Below the pieces are notes generated by a model, which did not search any database, was not told the DNA's origin, and worked only from the letters and a program-made list of their open reading frames with translations. Position numbers and translations under genes: made by a program. Source: Prorocentrum cordatum (lineage: Eukaryota; Sar; Dinophyceae; Prorocentrales; Prorocentraceae). From it: a stretch of 64,000 nucleotides of DNA. Positions 9,306 through 19,999 of this stretch are shown here, piece after piece. Position 1 is the stretch's first letter, and the number at the start of each line of letters is the position of its first letter. Location: assembly GCA_963575745.1 (NCBI GenBank), contig CAUYUJ010016491.1, positions 173,552 through 237,551 of the forward strand. Reading direction: 5' to 3'.

Positions 9306-9579
9306 GTGCTCGTGGATCTACGAGCGTTCTGCGCATTGGTCGTGGACTCGGCGAATAGAGCAAGTTTTGGTTTAGTCAATTCTGTAGTCGATCTTCTATT
9401 CGAACAAACTGTCGATGACCATTCCATGGGGGGAAGGAATGGGGGCAGCAAGGATACGTTGCTGTTGGCATTGGGGGCGTCCACGGGGACGGAGGGGGTG
9501 GGCTCGCAGAATTTCCGGGGCCAACTCATGTGGGCCACCCGCATCGTTTTGCGGGCTCATGTGGGCCAACTCATGTGGG

Positions 9580-9631
9580 CCCAATGCAGCCTTTCGCGTC
9601 GACGCTAGTCGACGCGAAAGGCTGCATTGGG
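9580..9631. repeat. Perfect 24-bp-arm hairpin with 4-nt loop
   Basis: Arms CCCAATGCAGCCTTTCGCGT plus CGAC at 9580-9603 and its exact inverse at 9608-9631, loop GCTA. No flanking U-tract typical of a terminator. Confidence 0.85.
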
Positions 9632-9792
9632 GGGGTATGCAAGGTTCCTATGATTTGCTACCGAACCCCCATCTTGGCCGCCCCAAGTGGCGACGAGGGC
9701 CTCCAAGGAAGCCCAGAAAGGGGACAACGGGCGAAGGGTAGCGGTAGGGGTACATGTTCCTACTCTGACATCTTGGCCGCCCCCGATCTTCA

Positions 9793-9968
9793 GAGGCATC
9801 CTAGATGGGGTCGGAGTAGATGAGGTCGAAGGATCGCGCCGCATCGCCGATGGATCGGCGATGTATCGGTGACGCATCGGCGATGCAACGTCGACTTCGG
9901 CGGTGCATCGGCGACGTCGGCGTGAAGCAAATCGGCGATGCATCGGCGATGCGGAGCGACCCTGAGAA

Positions 9969-10001
<33 letters not shown>

Positions 10002-10182
10002 GGAGGAGGAGGAGGAGGAAGACGAGGAGAAGGAGGAGGAGGAGGAGGCGGAGGCGGAGGAGGAGGAGGAAGACGAGGAGGAGGCGGAGGCGGAGGAGGC
10101 GGAGGAGGAGGAGGAGGCGGAGGCGGAGGAGGAGGCGGAGGAGGAGGACCCCACCTGCTCCGACCCCACCTGGGAGGCCTGG
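9793..10182. mobile_element. rep-A fold-back element, copy 4, split by a GAG expansion
   Basis: The left end (CTAGATGGGGTCGGAGTAGA) and GATGCATC core are normal. The right end is interrupted after GATGCGGAGCGACCCTGAG by about 180 bp of GAG/GGA repeats and resumes as CCGACCCCACCTGGGAGGCC. The microsatellite evidently grew, or was inserted, inside the element. Confidence 0.7.
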
Positions 10183-10189
10183 AGACCTG

Positions 10190-10350
10190 GAGCCCCAGCA
10201 CGGGCGGGTCGCTTGCTTCCCGGAAAGGGCGCGGCCGGCGCCCGCCTCCGGGCGCGGCAGGGGCGGCCCGCGCGGCGGCGGCCCCGGCGGCGGCGGCGTG
10301 CCCGGCTCGGGGGGCTCGGCGCCCTGCTCGGGAGCTCGGGGGAGACGAGG
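10190..10350 (-). CDS. Exon-like GC3-saturated segment
   Basis: A minus-strand frame encodes a Pro/Gly-rich stretch (EQGAEPPEPGTPPPPGPPPR, then PLPRPEAGAGRALSGKQA) with G or C at almost all third positions. It lies upstream, on that strand, of the GAG expansion in rep-A copy 4. No domain recognised. Confidence 0.25.
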
Positions 10351-10370
10351 GGGTACGGTCGGGCCGTTGA

Positions 10371-10551
10371 CTGGGTAGTCGAAGCCAATCTGGCGCCAAT
10401 CTGGCAGGCCCAATCTGGCAAACGGGGGCAATCTGGCGAGGGAGCCAACGCGAATCCAGTCTGGCGAATAACCCAATTCATCCAGTTTGGCCAGGCCAGA
10501 TTGGCCCTTGGGGCCCAGTCCAATCTGACAGTCTGGCCTTCGACTACCCAG
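10371..10551. mobile_element. MITE-like palindromic element with CAATCTGGC repeats
   Basis: Ends CTGGGTAGTCGAAG and CTTCGACTACCCAG are inverse. Inside, (C)AATCTGGC occurs about eight times in direct and inverted order. 181 bp, no coding capacity, single copy here. Confidence 0.65.
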
Positions 10552-10589
10552 GTTGAGGAAGGAACTCGTTTCTCGGGTCGGGCGAAAGG

Positions 10590-10770
10590 GGGGGATAGCA
10601 TAGGGGGGGTTTGAGAATCAGCTCACGTAGCTGATTTTCCCGGCGCCTCCCGGCGCCGGGAGGCGCCCATGTATCGAGGAATTGGCCCCTCGGTGGGGCC
10701 GAAACCAGCTGCATGCAGCAAATTTCGTACCCCCCCCCCTTTCCCAATCCCCCCCTTTCGTCCGGCCCGA
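10590..10770 (+). repeat. rep-D copy 4
   Basis: GAGAATCAGCTCACGTAGCT, GGCGCCTCCCGGCGCCGGGA, then a cytosine tract and TTTCGTCCGGCCCGA. Confidence 0.65.
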
Positions 10771-10774
10771 GTTT

Positions 10775-11125
10775 CGTCGGGGAGGGGCTCGGGGGTCCTT
10801 GATCTTGTTTGCAGTATTTTTCCCAGGTCTTCGCGGGGGGATCGGAGTTTCACTTCTGGAGACAAGGGGCCTCGCTCCTTATGCGGGGTTCCTTCTGGCA
10901 GCGCTTCGACTGTACTCCGAACGTCGCAGTCAAAGGGTGATGTTGCCCAGACCCCACTGGAAACCCTCCAGGACCGCTGCTTCCCCAGCACCTGCGGAGG
11001 AACTTCTGGTAACTTCTGCCACCTCGCTGGACACCTCAGGTGTGCGGTGATTTATGGTTGATATTTACGGTGTTGATGGTGTTGCTCAACCCGTCAGCAT
11101 AAGCCATCAGTGCATCAGCGTCACC
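10775..11125. other. No gene seen
   Basis: Unique-looking DNA; no supported frame or repeat. Confidence 0.35.
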
Positions 11126-11529
11126 TGCAACATCTTACGCCAACATTGTCATGCAACATCATAAGTAGAATCTACATCTTCATGTTCATCCTCATCGTCG
11201 CCCCCACCCTCATCCTCACCATCAACACCAGCACCAACAGCAGCATCAGCCTCAACATCATCCACATCAACATCTGCAACAGCATCTGCAGCTGCATCCG
11301 CATCAACATCATCACCAGCAACGAAGCATCATCGTCATCCTCATTGTCATCCTTTTCATCTTGACCATGATCCTCCACATCATCCTCATCCTCATCATCC
11401 TCATCCTCATCTTCATCCTCCTTCTCCTACCCTCCTCCTCCTCCTCATCATCATCAGCAGCAGCATAAGCATCAACATCAGCATCAGCATCAGCATCAAC
11501 ATCAACATCATCATCATCATCATCATCAG

Positions 11530-11570
<41 letters not shown>

Positions 11571-11632
11571 GCATCATCATCATCATCATCATCAACATCA
11601 TCATCATCATCGTCATGATAATCAGAAAGTTC
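11125..11632. repeat. CAT/CAG-type trinucleotide microsatellite
   Basis: About 500 bp of CAT, CATCAG and CTC units, purest at about 11510-11615. Confidence 0.9.
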
Positions 11633-11639
11633 GTTTGGT

Positions 11640-12220
11640 AAGGTCTCGGCTGGTCTCGGCAGGCCTTCCGAACAATCCCCACTGGCATCGACAGGCCCAG
11701 GAAATGAGCAGACCCAGGCGGCATCGACACCCTGTCGCCGCCTCTGGCGACGCCCCCTGGGGCGCTCCGCGCCCCAGAGTTTGGATGTTGCGAACCCCGT
11801 TGGACTGCTCGGGTGGCCGGTCGAGGCCAGCTGGCTCGACATCGATGGCCTACTGAGGCCAGGGGCTGCCTGTGCGCGGCCCGAAGCCTTCAGAGATTCG
11901 TCAAGGGCTTGACGATCGTCTGTCCCCCGTCTCGCACTGGCGCGTCCACGATCTGCTCAAGATTTCCATGCAGATCCCTGGATTTACCTCGAGGTGTCCC
12001 TGCAGACCCCTGGATCTGCACCTCGATTCGACTGGGTCTGCCATGGTTTGCCTGGGTCGTCTCATACTCTCTGCGGCCGCTGTGGCCCTCAAGCGTCTCA
12101 GGGAGATCTGAAACCCGCACTCCGAACCAGCCTGGTCAAGCCCCTAACTGGAAGGCACGTTTGTGCCGGGCAGGTTTGTGCCGGGCACAAACGCAGCACG
12201 AGTGCCCAGCGCACAGCAGA
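11640..12220. other. No gene seen
   Basis: No frame has convincing coding character. CTCGATTCGA-like short repeats only. Confidence 0.35.
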
Positions 12221-12224
12221 GTAC

Positions 12225-12340
12225 AGCAGAGCACACACACAGGCGTACACACACACACACTTTTTCGTCGGCGGCGAGGCAGAGGCAGTCCGCGGAGGTA
12301 GGGGAGTGGAAAACAGAACACACACACGCGCGCGCACATA

Positions 12341-12379
<39 letters not shown>

Positions 12380-12446
12380 CCGCACGCAGGCACGCACGCC
12401 CGCGCGCGCGCACGCGCACACACACACACACACACAAGCACACACA

Positions 12447-12483
<37 letters not shown>

Positions 12484-12488
12484 GCACA

Positions 12489-12547
<59 letters not shown>

Positions 12548-12548
12548 C
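12225..12548. repeat. CA / CACG dinucleotide and tetranucleotide microsatellite
   Basis: Blocks of (CA)n alternate with (GCAC)n. The latter is alternating purine-pyrimidine DNA that could adopt Z-form. Confidence 0.9.
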
Positions 12549-12734
12549 GACGAGGATGGGGCAGGGGACCCCCCGCAGCGCGGGCGGTAGCCGCGGCGGC
12601 GCGCCCCTTCTTCGCGCTGCCCTGCTATGCCCAGCCCCGCCCCGTCAGCCCCGCATGCCCAGCCCCGCCCTGCCCAAAGCCGGGGCAGGCTACACACAGG
12701 CAAGCACGCACGCACGCGTGCAAGTGATCAACCC

Positions 12735-13030
12735 CCAACGAGGGAGGGAGGGAGGAGCGAAGGGAGGGATGGGCACGGGGGGAAAGGATGGGTGCGCAGG
12801 GGGGAAGGGCGATGAGGAGAGGAGTGAGGAGGCGGGGGCGCAAGGGGGATCTGGGCGGAGGGAAGAGGCGGGAGGAGGGGATGAGGAGAGGGAAGAGGAG
12901 GACGGGGGGGAGAGGGGGTGCAGGGAGCGCGGGAGGAGGAAAGGGAAGGGCAGGAGGAGGGAAGAGGAGGGAGGAGGGAGAAGGATGAGGGAGGATGGTG
13001 GAAACGAAGAAACCAAAAAGAGGAGCAACA
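12735..13030. repeat. GGAGG purine-rich degenerate tract
   Basis: Almost uninterrupted purines on the plus strand in degenerate GGAG/GAGG units. Confidence 0.8.
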
Positions 13031-13198
13031 CAAAACGGAAATACGATGAACACGGAGGAATCACTAAATAGAGTGCGGCCGCCTCCACATCCAGAGCGTC
13101 GCCCAGCCACCTGGGCACGCCGCAACTTTGCGCTCCCTGCTCTTGCTCCCCCTCCTCTCTCCTCCTCACCCGTCTTTCTCTTCCCCATCCCTCCCTCC

Positions 13199-13400
13199 GT
13201 TCCTGCCGCTTTGCAAGGCCCCGTGAGGCCTCGAGGGCCCCCTCTGGGCCTCCCTGCTGCCCCCTCATCCCCCGTCCGACATTGCTCATCCCCCTCGTCT
13301 TTCCTCCTCGTCCATGTCTCTCCGTTCCTGCCGCTCCACGAGGCCCCGTGGGGCCTCGAGGGCCCCCTTTGGGACTCTCTGCTGCCTCCCCGCTCCCCCC
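13199..13400 (+). repeat. Two direct copies of a GTTCCTGCCGCT unit, about 125 bp apart
   Basis: GTTCCTGCCGCT, AGGCCCCGTG, GCCTCGAGGGCCCCCT and CTGCTGCC recur in the same order starting near 13199 and 13324. Confidence 0.7.
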
Positions 13401-13895
13401 TCGCACGTCAGACGGCGAGGACCGTGCACGGCCTCGCGCAACTCGACGCGACTGGAGCTCGCACGGCCCGAAGCGGACATTGACCCGTCGGAGCCCACGG
13501 GTCCGCCGCGAGCTGTCTACGACGAAGAGGCTGGACACCACCACGGCTGGATTCACGCGTGGAATGCGCAGAGGCCGGCCCCGCTGGCGAAAGGCAACAA
13601 GAATCCTCTGACCTGCCAGTCGGAAGAAGTGGGTGGAAACATGACCTAGGACGGCGGGTAAAGTAGACTGACTTGGGCCTGCCCAAAAGAACCGCAGCAA
13701 GCAACGAACACATACCGACCTTGAAGCAGGAAGGCGATGGAAGTATATCAATATTGCAGAAACCAACAGGGACCGATACAGCTGCTCCCAGGGCCTCTCC
13801 CCGGGGGCGTTCTGACCAGAAGTCTGAGGCGCATCCAGCGGTGGCAACGAGGGCCTCTCAGGAGGCCCAACACATGGAAATCAAAAAAACAACGC
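13400..13895. other. No gene seen
   Basis: No coding frame or repeat supported. Confidence 0.35.
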
Positions 13896-13899
13896 CAAA

Positions 13900-14030
13900 C
13901 AATCAACTTTCGCCGCTCTGCGCGGATTTCTTGGATCCGCCGCCAGCGTCGCCCCTGGCGCGCGGGGTTCCAGCGCGGATCCAAGAAATCCGCGCGGAGA
14001 GCCAACAATGAATGTTTATGGCATGCTTAC
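13900..14030. mobile_element. rep-B-related copy 2 (diverged ends)
   Basis: Central arms CTGCGCGGATTTCTTGGATC and GGATCCAAGAAATCCGCGCG are inverse and match rep-B; TGTTTATGGCAT follows on the right. The GGGGAAC termini are not recognisable. Confidence 0.55.
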
Positions 14031-14054
14031 GTCTTCTTTTTCGAGGAAAGCGAA

Positions 14055-14300
14055 GAGAACATGGAAAACGAGGAGGAGGAGGAGAAGGAGGAGGAGAAGG
14101 AGGAGGGGGGACCTCGAGGACGAGGGGGAGGAGGAGGAGAAGGAGGAGAAAGAGGGGGGACCTCGAGGAGGAGGAGGCGCCAGCCAGCGAGAGGCGCGCT
14201 TCCCCAGCTGCCCCTCTCTGGGCGTCAGCCCGGCCAGCGGGGAGGCAGCAGGAGAGGGGGGAGAGGCAGCAGGAGAGGGGGCAGCACGGGCGCAGCGAAG
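14055..14300. repeat. GGA microsatellite with GC-rich island
   Basis: GAGGAGGAGAAG repeats to 14165, then a short GC3-rich plus-strand frame (EARFPSCPSLGVSPASGEAA) and GCAGCAGGAGAGGGG repeats. The island could be an exon fragment, but support is weak. Confidence 0.6.
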
Positions 14301-14830
14301 TTGAAGATTATCAACAATTTCGTAAAGCTGCACATGTAGGAGAGAATTCTTCTAATACGAATAGTTTGATATACAGGCCCTGTCAATAATCCGGTGTTGT
14401 CTCCAGCAGGGTTCCCAGAGCTTTCGTCCCTGAAGTTGGCAAAAGATTTTCTTTCGCGGGGCGGAGAAGGGGGGGGGGAACATTGGGAGGGAGAGGAGGG
14501 CGGGAGGGAGAGGCGGGAGAAGGATGAGGCGGAGGAGGACGAGGAAGAGGAGGAGGAGAAGGAGGAGGAAACGAATAGGAGGATACACAAACCCCAAACG
14601 CCCTCTGTGACCGCATTGGAGCTGACCTGGGCTGTCTCCCCAGTATTGGGGGCGGAAGTGAAGGAGAAGGGGATTCATGCAGTCCTTTTCCCCCGTCTTT
14701 CCCCAATGCAAAACATACTCAGGGACGGACCGATCCTGCTAACAAATGTGGCAACAATACTCAGGATGGCCGGTATCCAAAATATTGAATGGACTTATCT
14801 GTAGTCCCCTCGCACACTTAGTTCACCAAC
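14301..14830. other. No gene seen; GGAGG tract at 14460-14580
   Basis: Lower-GC DNA with one purine-rich tract. No supported coding frame. Confidence 0.4.
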
Positions 14831-14834
14831 GAAA

Positions 14835-16180
14835 GTCTGACACGCCCACTGCCCTCCATTCACGCAGTAGCCCTTGTGATCCAAAAGCAGCGACTGTTGC
14901 GCAGTTCACAATCCCGCGCGGGTGACGGGGTCTAGTTCTGGTGCGCGTATGTCAACACTCCGATGAACCTCCCAGGAGCCCACGGCAGCAGCGACAGTTT
15001 CGCAGCTCCCAGCCCCGCACAGAGGGCGAGCTCTAGTTCTGATGCGCGTAGAACACCACTCCGCTGAACATCCAAGATCCTACGACGACAGGCGCGCAAT
15101 TCGCAACCCGCAAAGAATACGAGGTCCAATTCTGCTGTGCGTAGGACACCACTCCGCTCGACCTCCCAGAAGCCCCCCGCAGCGACAACACTTGCGCAGT
15201 TCGCACGCCCGCATGGAGGACCAGGTCTAGTTCTGACGCGCGTAGGACACCACTCATCTGGACCTCCCAGGGCGACTGCTGCGCGATTTGCAGCTCCGAT
15301 GGGAAAGCGATGTCATTTTCTGACGAGCGCAAGACACCGCTCCGCTGGACTTCCCAGAAGCCCGCAATCGCGGCGACTGTTGCGTAGTTCGCAGCCCCGC
15401 AGGGAGGGGGGGGGCGAGCTCTAGTATGAGTGTGCGTAGGTCATCACTCCGCTGGACCGCCCAGGAGCCCACCAGAGTGGTGTTAGTTGCGCAGTTCGCA
15501 GCCCCCCAGGCACGACTAGATCTAGCCTGGGTGCGCTTAGGACACCACTCAGCTGGACCTCTCAGACGCAGACGCAGACGCGCGAGTCCGCCGGCCGGCT
15601 GGCCGGCAGGCCCCTTAAGGGCGGCGCGGGCGGGCCGGAGCCCGGTCTCAGGCATGTGATCTTCAAGAAGTCGCTCTCGAGGTCCGCCCAGAACATAGTG
15701 ACTGTTACACAGCTCGCAACACCCATTGCGCCGCGAGGCTCAATCTGGGTGGGCGTGGGACTTCGCTCCGCTAGACCCATAGAGGCCCAGGAAAGCGGCG
15801 ATAATTGCATAGTTCGCAGACCCGCAGGGAGGGCGAGGTCTAGTCTGGGTGTGCGTAGGATACTATACCACTGCGCCGGACCTCCCACGAGTCCACGAAA
15901 GTTTCGCAGTTGGCCGCCCTCAAGGGAGGCCCACGAACGTGGCGACAGTTGCGCAGATCACAGCCCCCCCAGGGAGGACCAGGTCTACTCTGGGTGTGCG
16001 CAGGGCTTCACTCAGATGGACCTCCCAGTAGCCTACAACAGCAGCGACAGATTCGCAGTTCGCAGCCCCCCAGGGTGATGCGAGGTATGGTCTGGGTGTG
16101 CGTAAGACACCACTCCCAATGACCTCCCCGCAGCCCACCAACGCGGCGACTGTCGCAGAGTTCGCAACCCCCCGGCAGCG
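14835..16180 (+). repeat. Diverged tandem satellite, about 100-bp unit, about 12 copies
   Basis: A recurring order is visible: GCGTAGGACACCACTCCGCT, GGACCTCCCA, GGCGGCGACTGTTGCGCAGT, TCGCAGCCCCGCAGGGAGG, AGGTCTAGTCTGGG. Unit starts near 14960, 15050, 15145, 15244, 15330, 15442, 15542, 15765, 15868, 16005 and 16108, so spacing is about 85-115 bp (one longer gap holds a GC-rich insertion at 15590-15660). Copies differ by many substitutions, so the array is old. No frame is conserved across units. Confidence 0.8.
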
Positions 16181-16204
16181 CGAGCAGGAGGAATGGACAT
16201 GCAG

Positions 16205-16400
16205 GCGAGAGGACGGAGGAGGAGGAGGAGGAGGAGGAGCAGGAGGAGGGACCCAGGAGAGACGAGAGGCGAGGCAGGCAGCAGGAGGAGGGAACCGAGA
16301 GAAGGAGAACGAGGAGCAGGGAGGCGAGAGGAGGAGGAGGAGGAGGAGGAGGAGGAGGAGGAGGAGGAGGAGGAGGAGGAGGAGGAGGAGGAGGAGGAGG
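16205..16400. repeat. GGA microsatellite at assembly gap
   Basis: GGA/GAG run becomes pure before the N block, which is probably why assembly stopped. Confidence 0.9.
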
Positions 16401-16500
16401 NNNNNNNNNNNNNNNNNNNNNNNNNNNNNNNNNNNNNNNNNNNNNNNNNNNNNNNNNNNNNNNNNNNNNNNNNNNNNNNNNNNNNNNNNNNNNNNNNNNN
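16401..16500. other. Assembly gap of 100 N
   Basis: Exactly 100 N, the usual placeholder for a gap of unknown size. Confidence 0.98.
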
Positions 16501-16624
16501 TCATCCGCCACCAAAAGAATCAGATACTTTGTAATCTGCCCCAGGAGGAATCAGAGTGCAATGCGCCACCCGACGAATTCCAACTACACAAAACGATCGT
16601 AAAAAAAAATAAACATGTCCGCCG

Positions 16625-16720
16625 GGCCCCACGGCAGACCTCCGAGGACACCACCGGTGCGCTCCGCGCGCCAGGGAGGAGGACCCAGCGCCGATCCATG
16701 AAATGCGCGCGGCCCTCGCT
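16625..16720. mobile_element. rep-B fragment, right half
   Basis: GCGCTCCGCGCGCCAGGGAG and CCCAGCGCCGATCCATGAAA match the right arm of rep-B; the left arm is mostly missing. Confidence 0.5.
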
Positions 16721-17310
16721 GTGCTCCCGCAGCTCCTTCGGCCCTCGAGGCCCAGGGACTTCCGAAGACGTTGACTCGTGGCAGCTAAACAACGCGCAGA
16801 TGGCAAAACTGTCCACGAATAACGGGCAACAGCTCTTGCACTGCCACTCCTTCGAAGAGGAGGCGGGCTGGCAGGGGGGGGCGCGCGTGGTAATTCAACA
16901 GGCCGACGAGCCACAACCTACTACAAGTGCAGAGAATACTGGAGCTGCGCAGCTTGCTTCAAGCGTCCACGCCCCAACGCTGCAGCCACATAGAAAAACC
17001 ACAAACCCCGCAGCGATTAGCAAAACGGCCCGTGTTTTGCTAATCGTTGCGGGTCCGCGCAAACGAGTGTCAAAAATTGACAAACTTTCAAACAACACAA
17101 GGTTAAATAGCACCCACCAGGTGTTGACCTTCCCCCTAACACACATACACACATGTTTGGCGTCGGGGCACTGCACGTAGCGATCGCGCGCGCGCCTCCC
17201 GCGGCCGGGCCCCGCGACAACTTACACACAAACACGCGCACACACATCCTGTCGCTGGCGCTGCAGCCACGCGCGCGGTGGCGCGGCGCGCAGTCGCAAG
17301 GGGCGAGTGC
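16721..17310. other. No gene seen
   Basis: An inverted pair GTGTTTTGCTAATCG / CGATTAGCAAAAC lies near 17015-17045. Otherwise unremarkable. Confidence 0.35.
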
Positions 17311-17316
17311 GCGGAT

Positions 17317-17385
17317 GGATATATATATATATATATACATATATATACATATATATATATACATATATGCATGTATAAATATATC
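17317..17385. repeat. TA microsatellite
   Basis: ATATATATACATATATATAC-type repeats. Confidence 0.9.
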
Positions 17386-17446
17386 GCTCGTAACCCGGGG
17401 GCGTCTCAGGAGTCCATCGGAGCCAAGAAGGGCGTTCGGGAATGCT

Positions 17447-18190
17447 CTACAGGTGCTTCAGCGGCACGAAGTATTTGGTAGAGGTGGCTCTAGAAGCCAC
17501 ATGTGGGCCAGGGGAGGCGCTTGTGCGTGCTACTTTGTAGATATGATGAGCACGAACCAGTCTCTTCACGGCCTCGGGTGACGGACTGCCATTGAGCCCC
17601 ACCCAGGCGTCCAGATACCTAGGAGGCTCCACGGGGTGATAGGCTAGACTCCATAGCTTGGGGCACCGTGCGGAGTGACACACGTGATCATCGCACGACG
17701 TGCAACCGAGAAAACTCTCTTTTAAAACATTGCTGTGCAAACGAGCGCTTGAGAGCCAACATCCACTTGCAGTCTTGATAACAGCACCCTGCCAGGCTGG
17801 AGGAGCACCTGCTTGGATGAGATCCCGAAGGGGCTCCCGAAATCGCATGGGAAAGGGCACAGTCCACGTTGGACACCGCTTGGAGACGGTGGAAGCGAGG
17901 GAATCAGGCAGCAGAGAGGAGCGAAGAGAGGAGGAAATGATTTTCTGGTGCCCCACCCCGCCGCGACAACCCTCGCTGTGCAGGGAGGCGCGGGCTGCGC
18001 GGGCGGCCCCGTCTAGGACGGAGGACTTGAAGTCACCGTCGTGCGCCTCGCCGATCAGGCGAACAAGAGGCCTCGTGCACGAGAAGCTCGGCGAGTGCCA
18101 GTTCTTGCCCACCTCGAAGAGCGTGCCGAAGGAGTGCAGGGCGCTCAGGCTTTGTGTGCGAATTTCAGCCCACTTGGAAATCGCAACCAC
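17447..18190 (-). pseudogene. LINE C-terminal region
   Basis: A 247-codon open frame continues the same element after the RT. It contains GCTSCDDHVCHSARCPKLWS, a Cys/His cluster at the place where many LINEs carry a zinc-binding C-terminal segment. No start codon of its own is expected. It ends at 17447. Confidence 0.55.
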
Positions 18191-18466
18191 GCTCGTCCTG
18201 ATTTTTCAGGCGATGTTCAGGACCTGCACGCTGCTTGGACGGATCGCACACCACGAACCCTGTCCAATAATATCCGACCGTGAGAGCGACTGCGGAGGAA
18301 TATGAAGGACTTTGTGCCAACCCCAATTCTCACGACGACTGGGAAAGATGGGTGCATCTATATGATATACGAGAGCACCGTCAAGACCCTCGCATTGCAC
18401 AGCACTGATGAGAGATGAGCAGGAGCCTGGACACAAGCGAGCTCCCGCACTCGGTGGATCCATTTC

Positions 18467-19300
18467 TCACCAGGCTTTTGGCACAAAATGGAAGGAGTAA
18501 CTCCAGGCCCCATCATCGTGCCCAGGTGTTCGGCACAGGGCGCGCCAGAAAACTGCGCTCAGGCGGGGATGGCCGACGCAAGCCAGGAGGTCTCCATCGC
18601 CAGCTCCTGTGCGAAGGGGCCACACAGCGGGGCAACCTTGCACTTGGAGCGCTTGAGACGTAGGCCCGCCAGCTCCTGGGCGGCCCTGAAGACGCGCAAC
18701 GCACGCGCGAGGATGCGCCTGTCTTCGCGGAATGACCCCGGCGTCGTCGGCGCATGCCCCCGCGACGGAGTCCCTGAACGGAACGAGAAGCTGTCCCAGG
18801 TAGCGCGCGAACGGTTTCATGGCCACCGCCCGCACTGACCCACTGAGCGGGCAGCCCTGCGCCATGCCCGAGAAGATGAAAAAGGAAGTAGGAAAGGTAG
18901 CCCTTAATGAAGGCATGGGCGCGAGGGAAGTCGTAGAGGGCGAGGGCGAGATCGAAGAGTCCATCTTGAGATCCAGCACGGCGAAGGGCCGCCGTGCGGA
19001 ACGCGACCGCCAGGCTTGGGAAGGCGCTGCCGAAGTCGCATCATATCATGATAGGATGCCGCGCGCCTCGCCGGGAGTGAAATCCGACGAGTCGCGCGCG
19101 CGTGTCCGCATGAACAATAGTGTTCAAGAAATTGCGACCTACCCAAAAACCTCTCGGCGCCTGTAGCGAATCGGCAGCTAGGGCATGCTTGAGGTGATGG
19201 TTGGCGCCAGCCGCCAGCAACTTAACGTCGGAATTCTAGAGGGCCGAGAGTCTGGCAATCGCAGGTGCACGCGTCGGCCCAATAGTGAAATCGTCTTGCT
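18467..19300 (-). pseudogene. LINE reverse transcriptase, frameshifted
   Basis: Motifs in order on the minus strand: RGFWVGRNFLNTIVHAD near 19140-19170, CDFGSAFPS (motif A) near 19020-19040, GMAQGCPLSGSV (motif B) near 18840 and ACADDAGVI (motif C, with the catalytic Asp pair) near 18740. At least one stop or frame change lies between A and B. The catalytic residues are intact but the chain is broken. Confidence 0.75.
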
Positions 19301-19999
19301 CAGACCCTTTGGGGAGGAAGGCCATGACGTGGCCATTGACATCCTCGGGGGCGGGAAACCCACGGCCAGTTCCACTCTGACTCGGGCGAGGTCTTCCACA
19401 GGACGAGAGCTGCCGCAGAGACGCCAAGCATCATGAGGCAGCCAGGTGCCGAGGGTCGAGCACCTTCTGCAGCGCGCGCGGGGCCCCGATCACCAGGCAA
19501 CCGCGCGTCGCCAAAGGCAGGAAATAAAACAGGGTACCGAGCGACGCGAGGGTGTTCAGGATGATGACGTTGAAATACGGGCGCCCACTGCGCCTTGAGC
19601 CCCCTCAATGTCGGCCTGGGCGTTGGCAACTCGGTCTTGTCCGTCGTGATCGGGAAGCGGAGTCCCTGAAGTTTGAGAGGCCGCGCGGGTGGAGACCAGG
19701 GTGAAGCCCTTCGTCGCAGGGACCTGCGCATGGCGCCGGTCATCTTGAAAAACGAGCCGTCGGGGGGGTAGCCAGTTCAACGCGACGAGCGAAGCTCAAC
19801 ATGGCGGCGCTCGCTGTGGACGTTCTGGGCCGCGTCGGAGTCGCGCTCGAAACGCGCAGGGTCGGCGAGGCAACCGTGGAAGCGGACGCGAGAAGGTGCC
19901 GCCCAGGGAGGGGGAGGGACAACTGAGTCGCTCGGCCTGCGCCAAATCATCGCGCCAGGCAGCGCGAACCATCGACCTAAAAAGCAGTGCTTGCGCGCC

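Noticed and set aside
9580-9631. Intrinsic terminator
   Set aside because: No following T-run, and the genome appears eukaryotic.
12098-12715. Cys/Val or His/Thr repeat proteins
   Set aside because: Translations of (CA)n and (GCAC)n microsatellites.
16098-17180. 360-codon frame across the N gap
   Set aside because: Crosses unknown sequence and consists of satellite and GGA repeat translation.
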